Shown: positions 32,795-33,327 of the stretch, piece after piece
How the letters are laid out: every line of letters begins with the position of its first letter
How positions within the stretch are numbered: the first letter of the stretch is position 1
Assembly (NCBI GenBank): GCA_025963285.1
Contig: JAOPUX010000121.1
Span: 1-33,327 of the forward strand
Source: Jatrophihabitans sp.
GTDB lineage: Bacteria > Actinomycetota > Actinomycetes > Mycobacteriales > Jatrophihabitantaceae
Length of the DNA: 33,327 bases
Reading direction: 5' to 3'
Made by a program: the position numbers and the translations under genes
The notes under the pieces: model-generated
The model's input: the letters and a program-made list of their open reading frames with translations, nothing else
Told to the model about the DNA's origin: nothing
Databases searched by the model: none

Positions 32795-33327
32795 TCCGGC
32801 TACTCGAAGCCAACGGCTGCGAGGTCGTGGAGGCCGTGGACAACGGCCCGTCACTGCTGCGAGCGCTCACCACGCATCGTCCGGACATCGCGGTGGTCGA
32901 CGTGCGGCTGCCGCCCACCTTCACCGACGAGGGCCTGCGCGCGGCCATCGCCGCGCGTGCCGAACGGCCGGGGCTGCCGGTGCTCGTGCTCTCCCAGTAC
33001 GTCGAGCAGCTCTATGCCCGCGAGCTGCTAGCCGACCGCTCCGGCGGGGTGGGCTACCTGCTCAAGGACCGCGTCTTCAATGTCGGCCAGTTCATCGACG
33101 CGGTGCGCCAGGTCGCCGCCGGCGGCACCGCGCTCGACCCGGAGGTGGTGGCGCAGCTGCTGTCGCGGCGATCGGCGGCCGACGACCCGCTGGCCACGCT
33201 GACCCCGCGCGAGCGCGAGGTGCTGGGGCTGATGGCGGAAGGGCGCTCGAACGCCGCCATCGCCGCGCGGATGTTCGTCACCGAGAAGGCCGTCAGCAAG
33301 CACACGAACAGCATCTTCGGCCGGCTC
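32746..33327 (+). CDS. NarL/LuxR-family response regulator (runs off the window end)
   Basis: 194 codons present, no stop before the window edge. From GTG 32746: RVVLAEDLALLRDGLIRLLEANG, a receiver domain with the acidic pair in AED, the phospho-acceptor Asp in IAVVDVRLPP, and the conserved Lys in GYLLKDR. The LuxR-type HTH follows: LTPREREVLGLMAEGRSNAAIAARMFVTEKAVSKHTNSIF. Only the last few residues of the HTH are probably missing. It starts inside the kinase gene. Likely binds the palindrome at 31596-31615. Confidence 0.95.
   Translation, partial: MRVVLAEDLALLRDGLIRLLEANGCEVVEAVDNGPSLLRALTTHRPDIAVVDVRLPPTFTDEGLRAAIAARAERPGLPVLVLSQYVEQLYARELLADRSGGVGYLLKDRVFNVGQFIDAVRQVAAGGTALDPEVVAQLLSRRSAADDPLATLTPREREVLGLMAEGRSNAAIAARMFVTEKAVSKHTNSIFGRL

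Noticed and set aside
31604-32854. 416-aa open frame on the minus strand
   Set aside because: Antisense to the histidine kinase, whose H, N and G boxes are intact.

Overview
The window is high-GC actinobacterial chromosome, densely packed with ordinary genes. The clearest lineage marker is mca (mycothiol S-conjugate amidase), divergent from greA, followed by a small one-helix membrane protein, an order I recall from Mycobacterium tuberculosis (Rv1080c to Rv1083). Two further DinB-fold proteins of mycothiol-linked families, an AcuC/Pat pair, a SigE-family sigma factor and many TANNNT promoters placed 5 to 8 nt before a start codon (leaderless style) fit the same picture. I cannot name the genus. 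I see no phage, IS element, CRISPR array, tRNA or rRNA.

Layout. 1-245: intergenic repeat region (18-bp tandem array plus an inverted copy). 246-998: conserved protein with a ribbon-helix-helix-like C-terminal part. 1055-6604 (minus): probable operon read from 6604 downward: ornithine cyclodeaminase-family protein, ammonia-lyase-fold protein lacking the MIO triad, aldo/keto reductase, DUF255 thioredoxin-fold protein. 6713-8463 (plus): saccharopine-dehydrogenase-like/enoyl-reductase-like protein and a mycothiol-dependent isomerase-fold protein with an ATGA overlap. 8518-9627 (minus): proline-rich membrane protein. 9703-11622 (plus): Xaa-Pro aminopeptidase and ArfB-like peptidyl-tRNA hydrolase. 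11628-13147 (minus): winged-helix HTH_42 protein and DUF3224 protein, divergent from a WYL regulator (13233-14207).

14204-15414 (minus) is mca plus its membrane partner; 15519-16832 (plus) is greA and a lipoprotein. 16871-18897 is a MoxR/chelatase-like AAA ATPase followed by a protein whose only sensible start is CTG. After a convergent hairpin come a secreted protein with an apparent 3' frameshift (minus), a DUF664 protein and the VWA partner of the ATPase (20698-22656). A long nested hairpin precedes pheA (22815-23750). 23747-25527 (minus) holds an anti-sigma-like protein, a SigE-family sigma factor and a membrane protein. 25727-29366 (minus) is pat plus acuC, i.e. acetyltransferase and deacetylase; the ligase half of Pat looks degenerate. 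29324-31504 (minus) is an MMPL exporter, divergent from a histidine kinase/response regulator pair (31649 to the window edge) with a perfect 20-bp palindrome in the shared intergenic region.

The best candidates for something undescribed are the cyclodeaminase/MIO-less lyase gene pair with its reductase and thioredoxin-fold neighbours, the ATP-grasp-deleted Pat, and the RHH-like protein behind an AT-rich tandem octamer. All functions are assigned by reading the proteins, without database searches.
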